DNA of 64,000 bases from Pseudomonas sp. B21-015 (GCF_024749285.1 NZ_CP087196.1:3286001-3350000), one strand, 5' to 3'. Positions 52,453 to 62,767 are shown, counted from the stretch's first letter. The notes: a model not told the origin generated them from the sequence alone. A program made the numbers and translations.

Positions 52453-52857
52453 TTATTCAGCCATCCAGACGTCTTCGTACCCTTGGGTATCGATGATGAA
52501 TTTTGCGCCTGTTGGCAGGCATAGATACTTAATGACCAGCGGCAGCATTTCACTCACATGATGAACGTGAATCGGCTGGTAAAAATCAGTCGCTGCTGAA
52601 TATTCACCGCAGTGAATGAACCAACTGACATCTCCCCCTTCCGGCAGCTCCATTCGGGTGCCGTAGACAGGTGTTTTCCCGAGCGACTCGATGGCGATAG
52701 CAATCATCTCTTCGGGTAGAAACACTCCCATCCCGTATTTTTCGCAGATCGCTTTCTGCGCGGCGTTGGGATATACCCGTTCATGTTCGCTCACAGCCAC
52801 TCCTTGCTTGTCGATCCGATGCCATTCGATTGCGGACTTGGGATTGTCAGTCTTCAA
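52453..52857 (-). CDS. Immunity-like protein, Imm33/DUF2185-type
   Basis: 134 aa. The stretch HCGEYSAATDFYQPIHVHH and the tail LCLPTGAKFIIDTQGYEDVW resemble DUF2185/Imm33 immunity-family proteins. It overlaps the upstream gene by 11 bp and precedes PAAR by 21 bp. Probably an orphan T6SS immunity protein; family from memory. Confidence 0.55.
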   Translation of the reverse strand: MKTDNPKSAIEWHRIDKQGVAVSEHERVYPNAAQKAICEKYGMGVFLPEEMIAIAIESLGKTPVYGTRMELPEGGDVSWFIHCGEYSAATDFYQPIHVHHVSEMLPLVIKYLCLPTGAKFIIDTQGYEDVWMAE

Positions 52858-53320
52858 GCCACCAGTTCAACAGCGTCTCGTCATCATCGTCATCCAGATT
52901 TTGATAGATGTTCGCGTAATACCATTGAATCCCGGTTCTATCGCGAAACCGATCAAAAAACTCATTGATCTTGTCCATCCCATTGCCCGCAGGTACGGCC
53001 AACGAAAGATTGCCCTCAAACACACCATCCAGCGTGCCACCGAGCTCGCATCTGACATCGCTTTCAAGCCCGGCGATGTCCTCAGCAGGGATATAGTCGG
53101 CGTAGATGTGGATGCAGAAATTGCCGCCTCGCTCAAGAACTACCGCATGAGTGTTTCTATCCTCGATGGAGATGACGTCTCCTCGGGCCATATTGAGCGC
53201 CAGACCTGGTGAGGACAGCAGCTCATAGGTTGCAGTACCCAACTGACGAGCCGGGAGTTCCTCGAATACTGGATCTTCGTCGCTGGTGCCTGCAAATACT
53301 TCAATAAGCATAAAGTTCAA
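52847..53320 (-). CDS. Immunity-like protein, possibly DUF4265
   Basis: 157 aa from TTG 53320, whose start overlaps the upstream stop (TTGA); ATG 53311 is an equally good start. Acidic, with ARQLGTATYELLSSPGLALN and ARGDVISIEDRN, reminiscent of DUF4265. Acidic composition and position within the immunity array suggest an immunity role. Confidence 0.5.
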   Translation of the reverse strand: MNFMLIEVFAGTSDEDPVFEELPARQLGTATYELLSSPGLALNMARGDVISIEDRNTHAVVLERGGNFCIHIYADYIPAEDIAGLESDVRCELGGTLDGVFEGNLSLAVPAGNGMDKINEFFDRFRDRTGIQWYYANIYQNLDDDDDETLLNWWLED

Positions 53321-53715
53321 GAACCGATGTACTTGTAATAAAGAGAAGGCTGCGAATCTGTTTCCGATACCGCTATATGGAGTATCGCTTCGCTGGGTTT
53401 TCCGTCAGCAAAAAGGACATATTCCAACCGAAGCGCACCATCGTCTGTTTCGTAAACATCAACAAACGGCCGTTGCTTTCCACGCGACTCAAAAACCTCC
53501 CTCTCGGGACAGATTGATACCTTTGTACCTCTATCAAAGTAATCGTCAATGGCTTCGTAAATTTCGTCAGCCACTACGCTAGAAATCCCGAAATCGCATT
53601 GCAGTGCCTGAGAATCACGCTGGTTGATCGCAATGACGAGCTGCTTGACCTTCACGAAGGCTCGCAGTCCGTAAGCAAGCCGCCCGGAGTTCACTGATGA
53701 TTGCAACTGCGTCAA
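53317..53715 (-). CDS. Hypothetical protein in immunity array
   Basis: 132 aa, ten bases after the Imm43-like gene and overlapping the next gene. A helical N-terminal half (YEAIDDYFDRGTKVSICPE) precedes a beta-rich C-terminal half (ALRLEYVLFADGKPSEAIL). Family not recognised; an immunity role is inferred from context only. Confidence 0.5.
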   Translation of the reverse strand: MTQLQSSVNSGRLAYGLRAFVKVKQLVIAINQRDSQALQCDFGISSVVADEIYEAIDDYFDRGTKVSICPEREVFESRGKQRPFVDVYETDDGALRLEYVLFADGKPSEAILHIAVSETDSQPSLYYKYIGS

Positions 53716-53725
53716 CCTTTCACAC

Positions 53726-54340
53726 TCAAATTGGCTTGATAGCCGACCAAAGCACGCTTTTCAAAGGCGTAAAGTTTACTCCTTTAATATCTCTTGCAAG
53801 CTCTTTGAATTCACGCGAGCAAATAAGCGTATTACTTCCTGAAATCAATCCCTTGAATTTGAACAGATCACGCTTGAACCCTGGAGGCAGCACTAATTTT
53901 TTGAATCTGAAAACCAACCCATCCTCTTCTATAAAAGTAGAAGCAGGATCGGTCTCCGAGCGCGCATCTAGCTCTTCAAAAAGTACGGCATTGTAGCTTT
54001 TGGATGAAATAGTTCCCCCACCTTTGGAAACCACCTGAATGGGCACCGCGTCAGTAATACCTACGTCCAGATCGCTGCAAATAGACATAAAATCATCACT
54101 GACTATGTAGAAACGCGCCACACTGCGTATATCGAAATCATAGAACTTATCTTTAGAAATAAGCACCATACCTTCTGGATAGGGCGTGTGCGTTTTGTAA
54201 TGAATCTTCTCCGCATACCACGGAAAAAATCCATACTCGACACCTTTGATATCTGAGTAAAATTTATCGTAAAGATCTGCCTGCAAGAAGCCAGCCGGGC
54301 AACCAGATTCTTCCTTCTGAGAAAGCACGTAATGTTCCAT
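53726..54340 (-). CDS. Imm43-like immunity protein, second copy
   Basis: 204 aa from ATG 54340, aligned with the start of its paralogue upstream (MEHYVLSQKEESGCP versus MNYYVLSQKEDSGCP). The two share most blocks: GFFPWYA, PEGMVLISKDK.YDFDIRSV, SKNYNAVLF-like and the SGS..LICS tail. AT-rich compared with vgrG/rhs. Probably protects against a related toxin variant no longer encoded here. Confidence 0.7.
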   Translation of the reverse strand: MEHYVLSQKEESGCPAGFLQADLYDKFYSDIKGVEYGFFPWYAEKIHYKTHTPYPEGMVLISKDKFYDFDIRSVARFYIVSDDFMSICSDLDVGITDAVPIQVVSKGGGTISSKSYNAVLFEELDARSETDPASTFIEEDGLVFRFKKLVLPPGFKRDLFKFKGLISGSNTLICSREFKELARDIKGVNFTPLKSVLWSAIKPI

Positions 54341-54522
54341 TCCACTCACAATCGTCGATAATGGTTGATGGCTCAGTCGCCTCAACCTTTAACATCCCAC
54401 GTCAAACTTTTATCAGCTGCCTCATGTGCAGAAAACCACATCAGCGTCTATTGGGCAGCTTCTTTATCAACATTTAACATGGCTGATTTTTATATCCAAT
54501 TGGCAACCCGGATTTTTACCTT

Positions 54523-55140
54523 TCAAATTCGTCGAATCCCAGACCAGACAACTGTTTCCAAAGGGGTAAATTCAATACCCTTGAAATCGGTCGCCAAATC
54601 CTTGAACGACTGAGAGCAGATCAGGCTATCACTACCTGAAACAAGTCTCTTGTATTTGAAAACATCTAGCTTCCAATCATCAGGGAGGATTAATTTCTTG
54701 AACCTGATGGGCCTACCATTTTCTTCGACAAACGTAGAGGCCGGATCGCAATTTGTCCGAACATCCATCTCATCGAACAATACAGCATTGTAATTTTTTG
54801 AAGAGATACGCTTGCCCGCCTCGGAAACGACCTCAATTGCAACACTGTCAACAATTTTCACATTAAGGCTATTACAAGCAGCCAAAAACTCATCACTTAC
54901 TACATAAAAAAATCGGGAAACACTACGAATATCAAAATCATAGTACTTATCCTTAGAGATCAAAACCATGCCTTCGGGAAACGGTGTACGTGGCCCGGGC
55001 TTCCCTTTTTGCGCATACCATGGGAAAAACCCAAACTCAACGCCCTTTGTATTGGGATAAAACTTATCAAAAAGATCGGCATAGATAATACCTATAGGGC
55101 AGCCAGAGTCTTCCTTTTGAGAAAGCACATAATAATTCAT
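54523..55140 (-). CDS. Imm43-like immunity protein paired with the Rhs toxin
   Basis: 205 aa from ATG 55140 (GGAG 9 bp upstream); ATG 55161 overlaps the rhs stop by 4 bp and adds seven residues. It shares blocks with the neighbouring paralogue: YYVLSQKEDSGCP, GFFPWYAQ, GMVLISKDKYYDFDIRSVSR. Its position directly after the toxin tip makes it the cognate antidote of the AHH nuclease. Confidence 0.75.
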   Translation of the reverse strand: MNYYVLSQKEDSGCPIGIIYADLFDKFYPNTKGVEFGFFPWYAQKGKPGPRTPFPEGMVLISKDKYYDFDIRSVSRFFYVVSDEFLAACNSLNVKIVDSVAIEVVSEAGKRISSKNYNAVLFDEMDVRTNCDPASTFVEENGRPIRFKKLILPDDWKLDVFKYKRLVSGSDSLICSQSFKDLATDFKGIEFTPLETVVWSGIRRI

Positions 55141-55157
55141 GACGTACAACTCCTTAT

Positions 55158-58100
55158 TCATCGAACTCGACGTTGTTTTGTTCCAGGCACAGACAAACTC
55201 GCTCTTAGTCTGGATTGGATTGCTGAAATCTGGGAGCGAGCCTGTGCCTTATCGATATCGCCAGAATCATAGTCATCACGAACTTTTTCAACCATATTTT
55301 CAACCATTGGCGTATAGACCCTACCATGCGACCCACAATGGTAAAAAACACGCTTGGTTTTCTTGGCCTGATCAGCACTGTCAGGCATCAACAGACCGTT
55401 TTCCTTTTTATCGCGTTCTCCACCCATCCCAATATCCGAGAAGAAGCTGGCTTGCCGTCCCCACACTTCCTCGGGGATGAGGTGATGCGCCTGCATTTTG
55501 TCATGGGCTTTGCCACCCAATGCCCGATTGAGCGTGCTACTGCATAGTCCATTCGGATCGACCCACTGGGTCGGGCTGATCACATACTGATAGAAGTTGA
55601 TACCGCCGGCGTATCCGATTGGATCACGAGACACGAAGCGACCGACGCTAGGGTCGTAGTACCGATGGCGGTTGTAATGCAGCCCAGTCTCATGATCGTG
55701 ATACTGCCCTTGGAAGCGGATCGGGTTATTCAACCCTTGTTGCTGGGCCGAGGATGAGCGTTGTTCAATAGCTTGCCCCCACACCTTGTACTGCGCGCTC
55801 CATACCATTTCACCCTGCTGGTCGGTAAGTTCTTGTGGCGTGCCGAGGTGATCGCATTGATACCACGCGATCGCCTCAAACGGTTGAGGAACAGGCGCGT
55901 GATTCCACAGTGGATCCTCGTCCGGTGTATAAACATCACCGTAAATGGGTTGAGGCACCAAACGAATAGGCTCGTGACTTAGCGCCTGTACCACTGGATT
56001 GAATGTACCGGGCTCAAAAACGTAATGAACAGTGCGTCCGGTATCACCATCCAGCTGAGCGGGACTGCTCTCCCACGCCAGATTGTCACCGTCCCAACCG
56101 AACATCGTGAAGCCGCAACCATACTCACGTTGTTTGCGTGCATGTTCATTACGATTCCACAGAGATCCGGCCTCTGGACGATGCTTGTAGTGCGCTCGGG
56201 AGTTTTTGTGCAGGCGGCGACCGAGTGGGTCGTAGGCATAATCCACCGCCAGACGGTCATCTTCGAAATGCACTAGGCGATCGAACAGATCCCATCGCAT
56301 CTCGCACACACTGCCATTACTCCAACGCTTGACCTGATTTCCGCGCTCGTCGTACTCGTAGTGCGTGCCTGTGTACTCACGCAACAAGTTATTGAGAAGT
56401 TTGCTGCGCACGGGCTCCTGATCCAGGGGCCTGCGGATATCAAAGGCTTTTTCATCCAGAAGGTTGCCGGCTGGATCGAAAGCAAATGTTTCGACCCCAA
56501 GCCGCGTGACGGCACTGATTAAACGACCTACAGGATCATAGCGATAGGACAGTGGGCCTCGACGACCATCATTGATATCCGTCAGTTGACCGGCAGCATC
56601 GTATTTGTAGTCGCGCTTGAGCAGCACGGACTTGTCATCACCACGTTCCAGCATCTGCTCTTGCAGTCGTCCGGCGGGATCCCATTTCTGCGTTTGCAGC
56701 AGGCGGTTCCCTTGGTGACGGGCGACTTCGCGATGTAAGTCATCGCGCTCGAAACCGGCCAACTCATGATCGTCCAGACGCAAGCCCAGTAAGTGTCCGC
56801 TACCGTAAGTCAGCCAGCTGACACGGTGTCCATCGGGGCGAACGGTGGCAACCCGCTGATTGAGTGCATCGTACTCGTGCTGCCATACGGCGACCATCGG
56901 GCTTTCCAGGCCCAGATAATGTTGGTGTTCACGCAGTATGTTGCCCGCCGGATCATGAAACCACTGCAGGCGGCTGTCGGCATTGCAAGCCATGATCAGT
57001 TTGCTATTGCCGTCGTAATTGAAAGTTTCGCTCTGCTGCTGTTCACCCAAAATGGCTCGACGTTCAACCAAACGATTCATTGAGTCAAAACGAACCTCGA
57101 CGCAATGCTCTCCATTGTAGATTTTCGCAAGTCGACCAGTTTCGGGTTCATACAAGTACCGGGTTGAGCGCCCATCAAAAGCTGCTTCTTCCAGCAAGCG
57201 GCCGACCGGGTCATAGCTGAAGTGGGCGCGCCGCTCATTCTCGTTTTCCAGCGCAACCAGACGTCCTAGCTTGTCCCAGCGATAACGAACGGCATGCTCC
57301 AGCGCATCGACCCGCTCGGCAATCAATCCTGCCGCGCTGTACTTCCATGTCGTGCAACGATCTAGACCATCAACATGAGTCAGCAAACGGCCTTCCGCAT
57401 CGCGCTCAAAACGCTCTTCGGTCTTGTCCGGATGCTTGATCAACATCAGTTGCCCGGCTTTGTACTCGTACTCAGTGCTCTGGCCGGCGGCATCTGTGAA
57501 GCAAACCATTTGCCCACGTTCGTTGTACTCCCAGGCACTGGTCTTGCCTGAACAGTCGACGTACTCCACCAGTTGCCCGGAAGTGTTATAGGAGAGTTTC
57601 TTTTCATTGCCGTTGGCATCCTTGACTGCGGTTGGCATCCCGGCCGGGTTGTAAGCGTATTCAGTCTTGTTACCCAGTGGATCGACGCTCTCAACAAGAT
57701 TGCCTGAGTCGTCATATGCTCTTGTCCACTGGCCCCCCTCAGCATCGCTGATCTTGATCAGTTGATCGTGATCGTCGTAGGCAAAGTGCACTACCGTGTC
57801 ATCTGTACGGATATGCTCAAGAAGATTGCTTCGTTCGTCATAGCTGTAGCGATCCGAGCGACCATCGGCACGGACGTGACGGATCACGTTCTTGGCGTTA
57901 TCACGGAAGAACCAATCGGAGCGATCATCTGCGTGCCGGATGCGGTAGGTATAACCAAGGCTGTCAAAGTAGTGCCAGGTTTCGTGACCGAGCGCGTCAG
58001 TGACGTACACCAGACGAATGTTTTCATCCCATTCCAGACGCGTATCGAAACTGCCGTCGTCAGCCCACTCGCGAACAGCCTTGGCGTCAGCACCGTAGCC

Positions 58101-59864
58101 TTGCCATTGCAAATTCATACCCCGGCCAGTTCGGTCGGTGTAACGGGTGATCAGGTGATGTTGATACTGATAACGCCAAGCAGCACCATTTTCATCTTGT
58201 GCCTGTACCAGATCGCCCGCCGAATCGTAAACATAGGAACACAGCTGACGCAGAGGTTCCCCGTCACGAATTTCCCAGAGACCGGTCAAACGTCCTAGTT
58301 CATCAATCATTGTCCCGAGATGCAAATGTACTTTGCTCAGATCCCCCTCATAGGTAATCAGGTCGGACAGAATCGTCCGATTACCGTGGCGGTGTTCGTA
58401 ATGCAGCATGATGCCGGCGCCGCTTCGCAACTCCACACCGGCCAGCAAAAACTGCTGGCCACGACGTACGTAGGTTTCCTTGCGTTCAAAACCACGGCAG
58501 AGCAACAGTTTGTCGTCACTTACCCGGACAACAGTGAGATTTTCAATGGCGTCATAGTGAAACAGGTCGACTTTGGGCAACGGAAAGTCATGGCTGCGGC
58601 CATCCGCATCATGGAACTGCAAGGCACCGTCGATGAGGTCGAATCGTGTTGTGAATGAAGTGATCCATCGTGCACCCAAGTCGCCAAGGTCATAAGCACC
58701 CAGATCCGAGCTGTAGATACGCGTCCACTCGATCGGGAACGGGCCGGCCAGATTGAAATCCGTATGAGCAATACTTTCAGAACCGATTGCAAAGCTGATG
58801 CTGTCGCAAGTACCTGGACAGGTACCATTTTTTTCAGCATTAGGCTTTTTCTTCGCCGGTACTTCAGTCTTCCTAACTTCGGTTCTGCCCTCGCCCGCCC
58901 GATGCTTGGCCTGGCTCGTTCCGCCGACCTTCACGTGACCAGCGACACCACGCCTGTTACGCAGATTCCAGGCTTCGACAGCCTTGGCCAACACGATCAG
59001 GAGCGCACCGATAGAAAACGGCATGTTCGGATTGCTTAGTTTTTTCAGTTGAGCCCGTAATTCCGGCCCCATGGCAACCAGTTTGGTCGTCTGATCGTGA
59101 ACCAGTTTCTTGGCTTCGTTAGGCAACAGATGCTTTGCAGCGCTATTGACTGCTCCTTTTCCGGCCGCCTTATAGACGTCCCAGGCTGCATCGAAAATAT
59201 TGCTGATGGCCTTGCCGGGATCGTGCAGGAGTTGCCCTCCCACACCGGTCATTCTTTTCTCTGCTCGATTGAGGTCAGCACCCGCATCAAGATCAGCGTC
59301 GACAACAGCGTTCAGTCCCTTGGCAATCTGCGTCAGGAACTCTTCACCTTTTTGTCCAGCTTTATCCAGCAGATCCGGCAAGGAGGATTGAGCCGTCTTA
59401 ACGAAGTTATCAATCTCACCAACAATGGTCGCGTTTAAGTGACCGGCAATCACGTTGATCAACGCATCGCCCAAGAGAGCCTTGCCGGCGACCCTCATTT
59501 CCTGCCTGACCAGATAAAGCGTCGGTCGAAGGCTCATGCGGGCGGCAGCCATATTCGCGGGTACAGGAATTACACCGATAAGGTCGATGCCAAGGCTGAC
59601 CCAATCCAGCGGATCACGCTTTTCACTCCGAGATAAAACGGCAATGTCATTCAAGACGTCGACCAGCGCCATGATATTGCCGACTACCGGCAGGGCTCCG
59701 GCGAAATACTTGATCCGCTCAAGCGTTACATAACCACCACTGACTTCCTGCAGCCATGCATCGAACTTGGCAGCATCGCGTCCGACATCCGCTACTTGAA
59801 TCTGATTGAGCGGTACGACCGCGACTTGGGACTCTCGGTTTTGAGTTGCGCTTGCGGTAGTCAT
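55158..59864 (-). CDS. Rhs-family T6SS effector with AHH nuclease tip
   Basis: 1568 aa. The N-terminal ~350 residues contain hydrophobic helices (about 52-75 and 85-110) but no PAAR. A DUF6531-type start (CDSISFAIGSESIAHTDFNL) opens a long RHS/YD-repeat shell. The shell ends with the core-closing motif RDPIGYAGGINFYQY...WVDPNGL. The last ~125 residues are a variable toxin: QAHHLIPEEVW (AHH at 1459-1461), ENGLLMP and HCGSHGRVY, i.e. an HNH/endonuclease-VII-type AHH nuclease that attacks DNA of a rival cell. Start ATG overlaps the vgrG stop by 4 bp. Confidence 0.9.
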   Translation of the reverse strand: MTTASATQNRESQVAVVPLNQIQVADVGRDAAKFDAWLQEVSGGYVTLERIKYFAGALPVVGNIMALVDVLNDIAVLSRSEKRDPLDWVSLGIDLIGVIPVPANMAAARMSLRPTLYLVRQEMRVAGKALLGDALINVIAGHLNATIVGEIDNFVKTAQSSLPDLLDKAGQKGEEFLTQIAKGLNAVVDADLDAGADLNRAEKRMTGVGGQLLHDPGKAISNIFDAAWDVYKAAGKGAVNSAAKHLLPNEAKKLVHDQTTKLVAMGPELRAQLKKLSNPNMPFSIGALLIVLAKAVEAWNLRNRRGVAGHVKVGGTSQAKHRAGEGRTEVRKTEVPAKKKPNAEKNGTCPGTCDSISFAIGSESIAHTDFNLAGPFPIEWTRIYSSDLGAYDLGDLGARWITSFTTRFDLIDGALQFHDADGRSHDFPLPKVDLFHYDAIENLTVVRVSDDKLLLCRGFERKETYVRRGQQFLLAGVELRSGAGIMLHYEHRHGNRTILSDLITYEGDLSKVHLHLGTMIDELGRLTGLWEIRDGEPLRQLCSYVYDSAGDLVQAQDENGAAWRYQYQHHLITRYTDRTGRGMNLQWQGYGADAKAVREWADDGSFDTRLEWDENIRLVYVTDALGHETWHYFDSLGYTYRIRHADDRSDWFFRDNAKNVIRHVRADGRSDRYSYDERSNLLEHIRTDDTVVHFAYDDHDQLIKISDAEGGQWTRAYDDSGNLVESVDPLGNKTEYAYNPAGMPTAVKDANGNEKKLSYNTSGQLVEYVDCSGKTSAWEYNERGQMVCFTDAAGQSTEYEYKAGQLMLIKHPDKTEERFERDAEGRLLTHVDGLDRCTTWKYSAAGLIAERVDALEHAVRYRWDKLGRLVALENENERRAHFSYDPVGRLLEEAAFDGRSTRYLYEPETGRLAKIYNGEHCVEVRFDSMNRLVERRAILGEQQQSETFNYDGNSKLIMACNADSRLQWFHDPAGNILREHQHYLGLESPMVAVWQHEYDALNQRVATVRPDGHRVSWLTYGSGHLLGLRLDDHELAGFERDDLHREVARHQGNRLLQTQKWDPAGRLQEQMLERGDDKSVLLKRDYKYDAAGQLTDINDGRRGPLSYRYDPVGRLISAVTRLGVETFAFDPAGNLLDEKAFDIRRPLDQEPVRSKLLNNLLREYTGTHYEYDERGNQVKRWSNGSVCEMRWDLFDRLVHFEDDRLAVDYAYDPLGRRLHKNSRAHYKHRPEAGSLWNRNEHARKQREYGCGFTMFGWDGDNLAWESSPAQLDGDTGRTVHYVFEPGTFNPVVQALSHEPIRLVPQPIYGDVYTPDEDPLWNHAPVPQPFEAIAWYQCDHLGTPQELTDQQGEMVWSAQYKVWGQAIEQRSSSAQQQGLNNPIRFQGQYHDHETGLHYNRHRYYDPSVGRFVSRDPIGYAGGINFYQYVISPTQWVDPNGLCSSTLNRALGGKAHDKMQAHHLIPEEVWGRQASFFSDIGMGGERDKKENGLLMPDSADQAKKTKRVFYHCGSHGRVYTPMVENMVEKVRDDYDSGDIDKAQARSQISAIQSRLRASLSVPGTKQRRVR

Positions 59865-62767
59865 GACAGCATCTCACTTGCGATCAGCCCAGGAGTTTTG
59901 AGCGAAGGTTTAGGCAACGTTGGCGCCGGCAAACTCGGCAACTTGCCCGCCTTGTTCGCCGCCCCGAGGATCCCCGACGCACTCGGCATGGCTGCGCTCG
60001 CCAGTTTCGGCAGCCCGGCTACCCCACCCTGCACTGCGCCTTTCACTTGCTGCGCCGTTTGCATCGCGCCCTGCGCGGTCTGCACGCCCCCCATTCCGGT
60101 CTGTGCGAGCTCCTTGCCCTTCTCCAACATGTCCCAGTTCTTGCTTGGCAGCACTTGCGCCACCATGGCTTGCACCTGGTTTGGCACGGCATCGGCACCC
60201 GGTGGGTTCAGCGGCCATTCCGGCTTGCCGATGTAGCTGCCGTCACTCCAGGTGTCCACCGGATCCTTGCCGAACAGCACGCGAGCCGGGCCCGGTGCGG
60301 CGCCGGAGACGCTGGCAAAACCCTTCGCATCAAGCTTGCCCTTGATGCTCTTGCCCAAGGCGTCGATAACTTCGTAATCGCCTTCCTTGATGCCCTGGCT
60401 CCCGGCGTACTGGTTGAATAGTTCGAGGTTGCCCTTGCCCGGTTTCGGCGGCTCGGGGAAGACCCCCGCCAGACTTTTCGCCCCTGTGTAGGCGAAGTTC
60501 GCCGCGTGGGCCGTGTATGGCCCAGACGTCGCGTGAGTAATTCCGCCGGCGTTGTATGTCGTGGCGCTGCCACCGCCCTGGATCACCAGCTCAGTCTTGG
60601 CGGTAATGGTGATGCGATTGGCATTGGCGGTAATGTTGAGTTTGGCCAGCAGATTGATGCTGTCCTTCAGCGCCCGCACATCAATGTCGCCGGACGCCGC
60701 CACCAGACGCCAACCCATGCTCTGCACGAACAGGCGCATACCACGGCTGGCACTGGCCAGGAGGCGTTTGCCGATCGACAGACTGGTGTGACCGGTACTG
60801 CTCAGCGCCAAGTGCTCGCCGGTAGCGATGTGGCTGGAGCGCGGCGTGGTGAGCGCGATGCCGGCAGGACTTGCCAGTACCAGATGCGGCTCTATGAATT
60901 CCGGAAATTCGTTGGCCGTCATGTTTGCCGGGCCGCTGCCGAGCACGCCTTGGTGCTGGGCGTGCAGCGCCTTGGCCACGTCATCCTGGTCGCCGGGTTC
61001 CTGGGCCTGCAGCTCTTTGGCCTGCTGGGCAAAGCCGTCCTGCTGATCGCTGGCGGTGGCCAGGCGCTCTGCGGTTTCCGGCAGATCCTTATGGTGCTTG
61101 GATTCATTTGGACGCGGCTCGGTCGTGATCAACAATCCCGCACCTGCACGCACTGCGCCGTGGCGGTCGGTGCGCAACTCAAAACCCTCGCCGCGCGGCT
61201 GACCACCGGACGGACGTGGATGAGTCAGGTAACCAAGGTTGATCGCACTCGCACCGTGATCGCTGCGCAGCGCAATGCTGATCTCGCTGGTGGTGTCGTC
61301 GATACGCAGTTCGTTGGCACGACTGCCCTTGTATTCCTTGCTCTTGACCGTGGCCAGCGTCTTGAAATCCGGAAGCTTGTACGGCGGCAGGTTCGCGCCG
61401 TGGTAAAGGCAACCGGTGATCAGCGGCTGATCGGGATCCCCTTCGAGGAAGGTGATCAGCACTTCCATGCCTATTCGCGGAATATTGATCGAACCAAAGG
61501 TCTCGGCGGCCCAACTGGAGGCCACACGCATCCAGCAACTGGTCTTGTCGTCGTGTTGACCTTCGCGATCCCAGAAAAACTGTACCTTCACCCGACCGTA
61601 TTGGTCGCAGAAGATCTCCTCGCCTTCCGGGCCGGTGACCACGGCGCTTTGCGAACCAAGAACTTTGGGTTTCGGGTGCTCCAGTGGCGGACGGTACGGA
61701 ACGTCCCATGGGATCGCGCTGAAACGGTTGCGATAGCCCTGGTGGAAATCGTCCTTGAGGTCGGTAGTGTCGCTGGTCACCGACTCTTCCAGCACTTGCG
61801 GCTGCTTGCCTTCGTGAAAGATTTCGGTGAGCAGCCACAGGTCGTTCCACGTCGGATTGGCGTGGTCGGTCAGGGCGAGAAAGTGGCCGGTGACCAGGAT
61901 CGGTTGGTCGCTGTTGCCCTCGGCCAAGCGGTAGTCGCTGCGATGGCGTTCCAGCGCACGATTGGCCAGATGCCGGCCACGGTCGCGATCCACGAAACGG
62001 CCCGGGTAGTCGTAATCTTCCAGATCCGGTTTAGCGCTGCTCTTGGCATCGCTTTCCAGCTCGATCTTCGGTTTGACGAAATCGTAATCACGCCGCGTGG
62101 TACGGCTGGTGCGCGTGGCCAGGCGCAGCCCGAAACGCTTGACCACCGGTTTGTCTGCCACCAGGCCCGAGTCCTGCTGATAGGCCACGGGCGCCAGTTT
62201 CGGGAACACCGTCTGGTCATCGCCGAAGGTCAGTTTGTGGCCGCTGGCGGTGTGCTGGAAGTGGTAGTGAATCCCCTCCTCCTCGCACAGGCGCTGGACG
62301 AAGTGCAGATCCGTCTCGTCGTACTGCACGCAGTAGATGCGTTCCGGATATACCGCACTCAGTTGAAAGTGGTAATCACTGGCCAGGATGCCGTGTTCTT
62401 CAAGCACCTGGCTGATGATTTGCTGCACGGTCATCTGCTGGAAAATTCGCTGATTGACCCGATGCGCGAGGTACGCCAGTTGCGGGCGCAGGGAGATCCG
62501 GTAACGGGTCAGACGCTTGCCCGCCTCGCCCTGGGCGACGCTGTAGACCAGTCCGTGAATGCCCGTTCCGCTCGGCGAGAGCTGAAGGAACGCCAGTTTG
62601 TGCAGCACGCTTTCGAGGTTGATCGAGGCCTTTTCACTGACCAGTTCCAACTCGAATTCAAAGGGGGTGTTGAGTGCCTCCCGACCGGTGAACGACAGCA
62701 CCTGGAAATCGCTGTCGACGCCATCGATGGTCAGATTGAAATGAGGCTGGTTGGCCGGTGAGAACAT
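59861..62767 (-). CDS. vgrG: VgrG spike protein with extended C-terminus
   Basis: 968 aa from ATG 62767 (MFSPANQPHFNL; GAGGAACAAGGG upstream); the frame runs on to 62917 but that part is not VgrG-like. The gp27-like N-terminal barrels and gp5-like OB fold (VTGPEGEEIFCDQYGRVKVQ, PRIGMEVLITFLEGDPDQPL) are typical. A DUF2345 domain and beta-helix follow. Past ~residue 750 lies an extension with a PKPGKGNLELFNQYAGSQG region and an Ala/Gln/Pro-rich end, which may bind or carry cargo. Trimeric tip of the T6SS tube, delivering Rhs. Confidence 0.92.
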   Translation of the reverse strand: MFSPANQPHFNLTIDGVDSDFQVLSFTGREALNTPFEFELELVSEKASINLESVLHKLAFLQLSPSGTGIHGLVYSVAQGEAGKRLTRYRISLRPQLAYLAHRVNQRIFQQMTVQQIISQVLEEHGILASDYHFQLSAVYPERIYCVQYDETDLHFVQRLCEEEGIHYHFQHTASGHKLTFGDDQTVFPKLAPVAYQQDSGLVADKPVVKRFGLRLATRTSRTTRRDYDFVKPKIELESDAKSSAKPDLEDYDYPGRFVDRDRGRHLANRALERHRSDYRLAEGNSDQPILVTGHFLALTDHANPTWNDLWLLTEIFHEGKQPQVLEESVTSDTTDLKDDFHQGYRNRFSAIPWDVPYRPPLEHPKPKVLGSQSAVVTGPEGEEIFCDQYGRVKVQFFWDREGQHDDKTSCWMRVASSWAAETFGSINIPRIGMEVLITFLEGDPDQPLITGCLYHGANLPPYKLPDFKTLATVKSKEYKGSRANELRIDDTTSEISIALRSDHGASAINLGYLTHPRPSGGQPRGEGFELRTDRHGAVRAGAGLLITTEPRPNESKHHKDLPETAERLATASDQQDGFAQQAKELQAQEPGDQDDVAKALHAQHQGVLGSGPANMTANEFPEFIEPHLVLASPAGIALTTPRSSHIATGEHLALSSTGHTSLSIGKRLLASASRGMRLFVQSMGWRLVAASGDIDVRALKDSINLLAKLNITANANRITITAKTELVIQGGGSATTYNAGGITHATSGPYTAHAANFAYTGAKSLAGVFPEPPKPGKGNLELFNQYAGSQGIKEGDYEVIDALGKSIKGKLDAKGFASVSGAAPGPARVLFGKDPVDTWSDGSYIGKPEWPLNPPGADAVPNQVQAMVAQVLPSKNWDMLEKGKELAQTGMGGVQTAQGAMQTAQQVKGAVQGGVAGLPKLASAAMPSASGILGAANKAGKLPSLPAPTLPKPSLKTPGLIASEMLS

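Noticed and set aside
60506..62761. Long open frame (751 codons) on the + strand opposite vgrG
   Set aside because: It is antisense to a strongly supported VgrG gene. Its length follows from high GC and codon bias, and the product has no recognisable domain.
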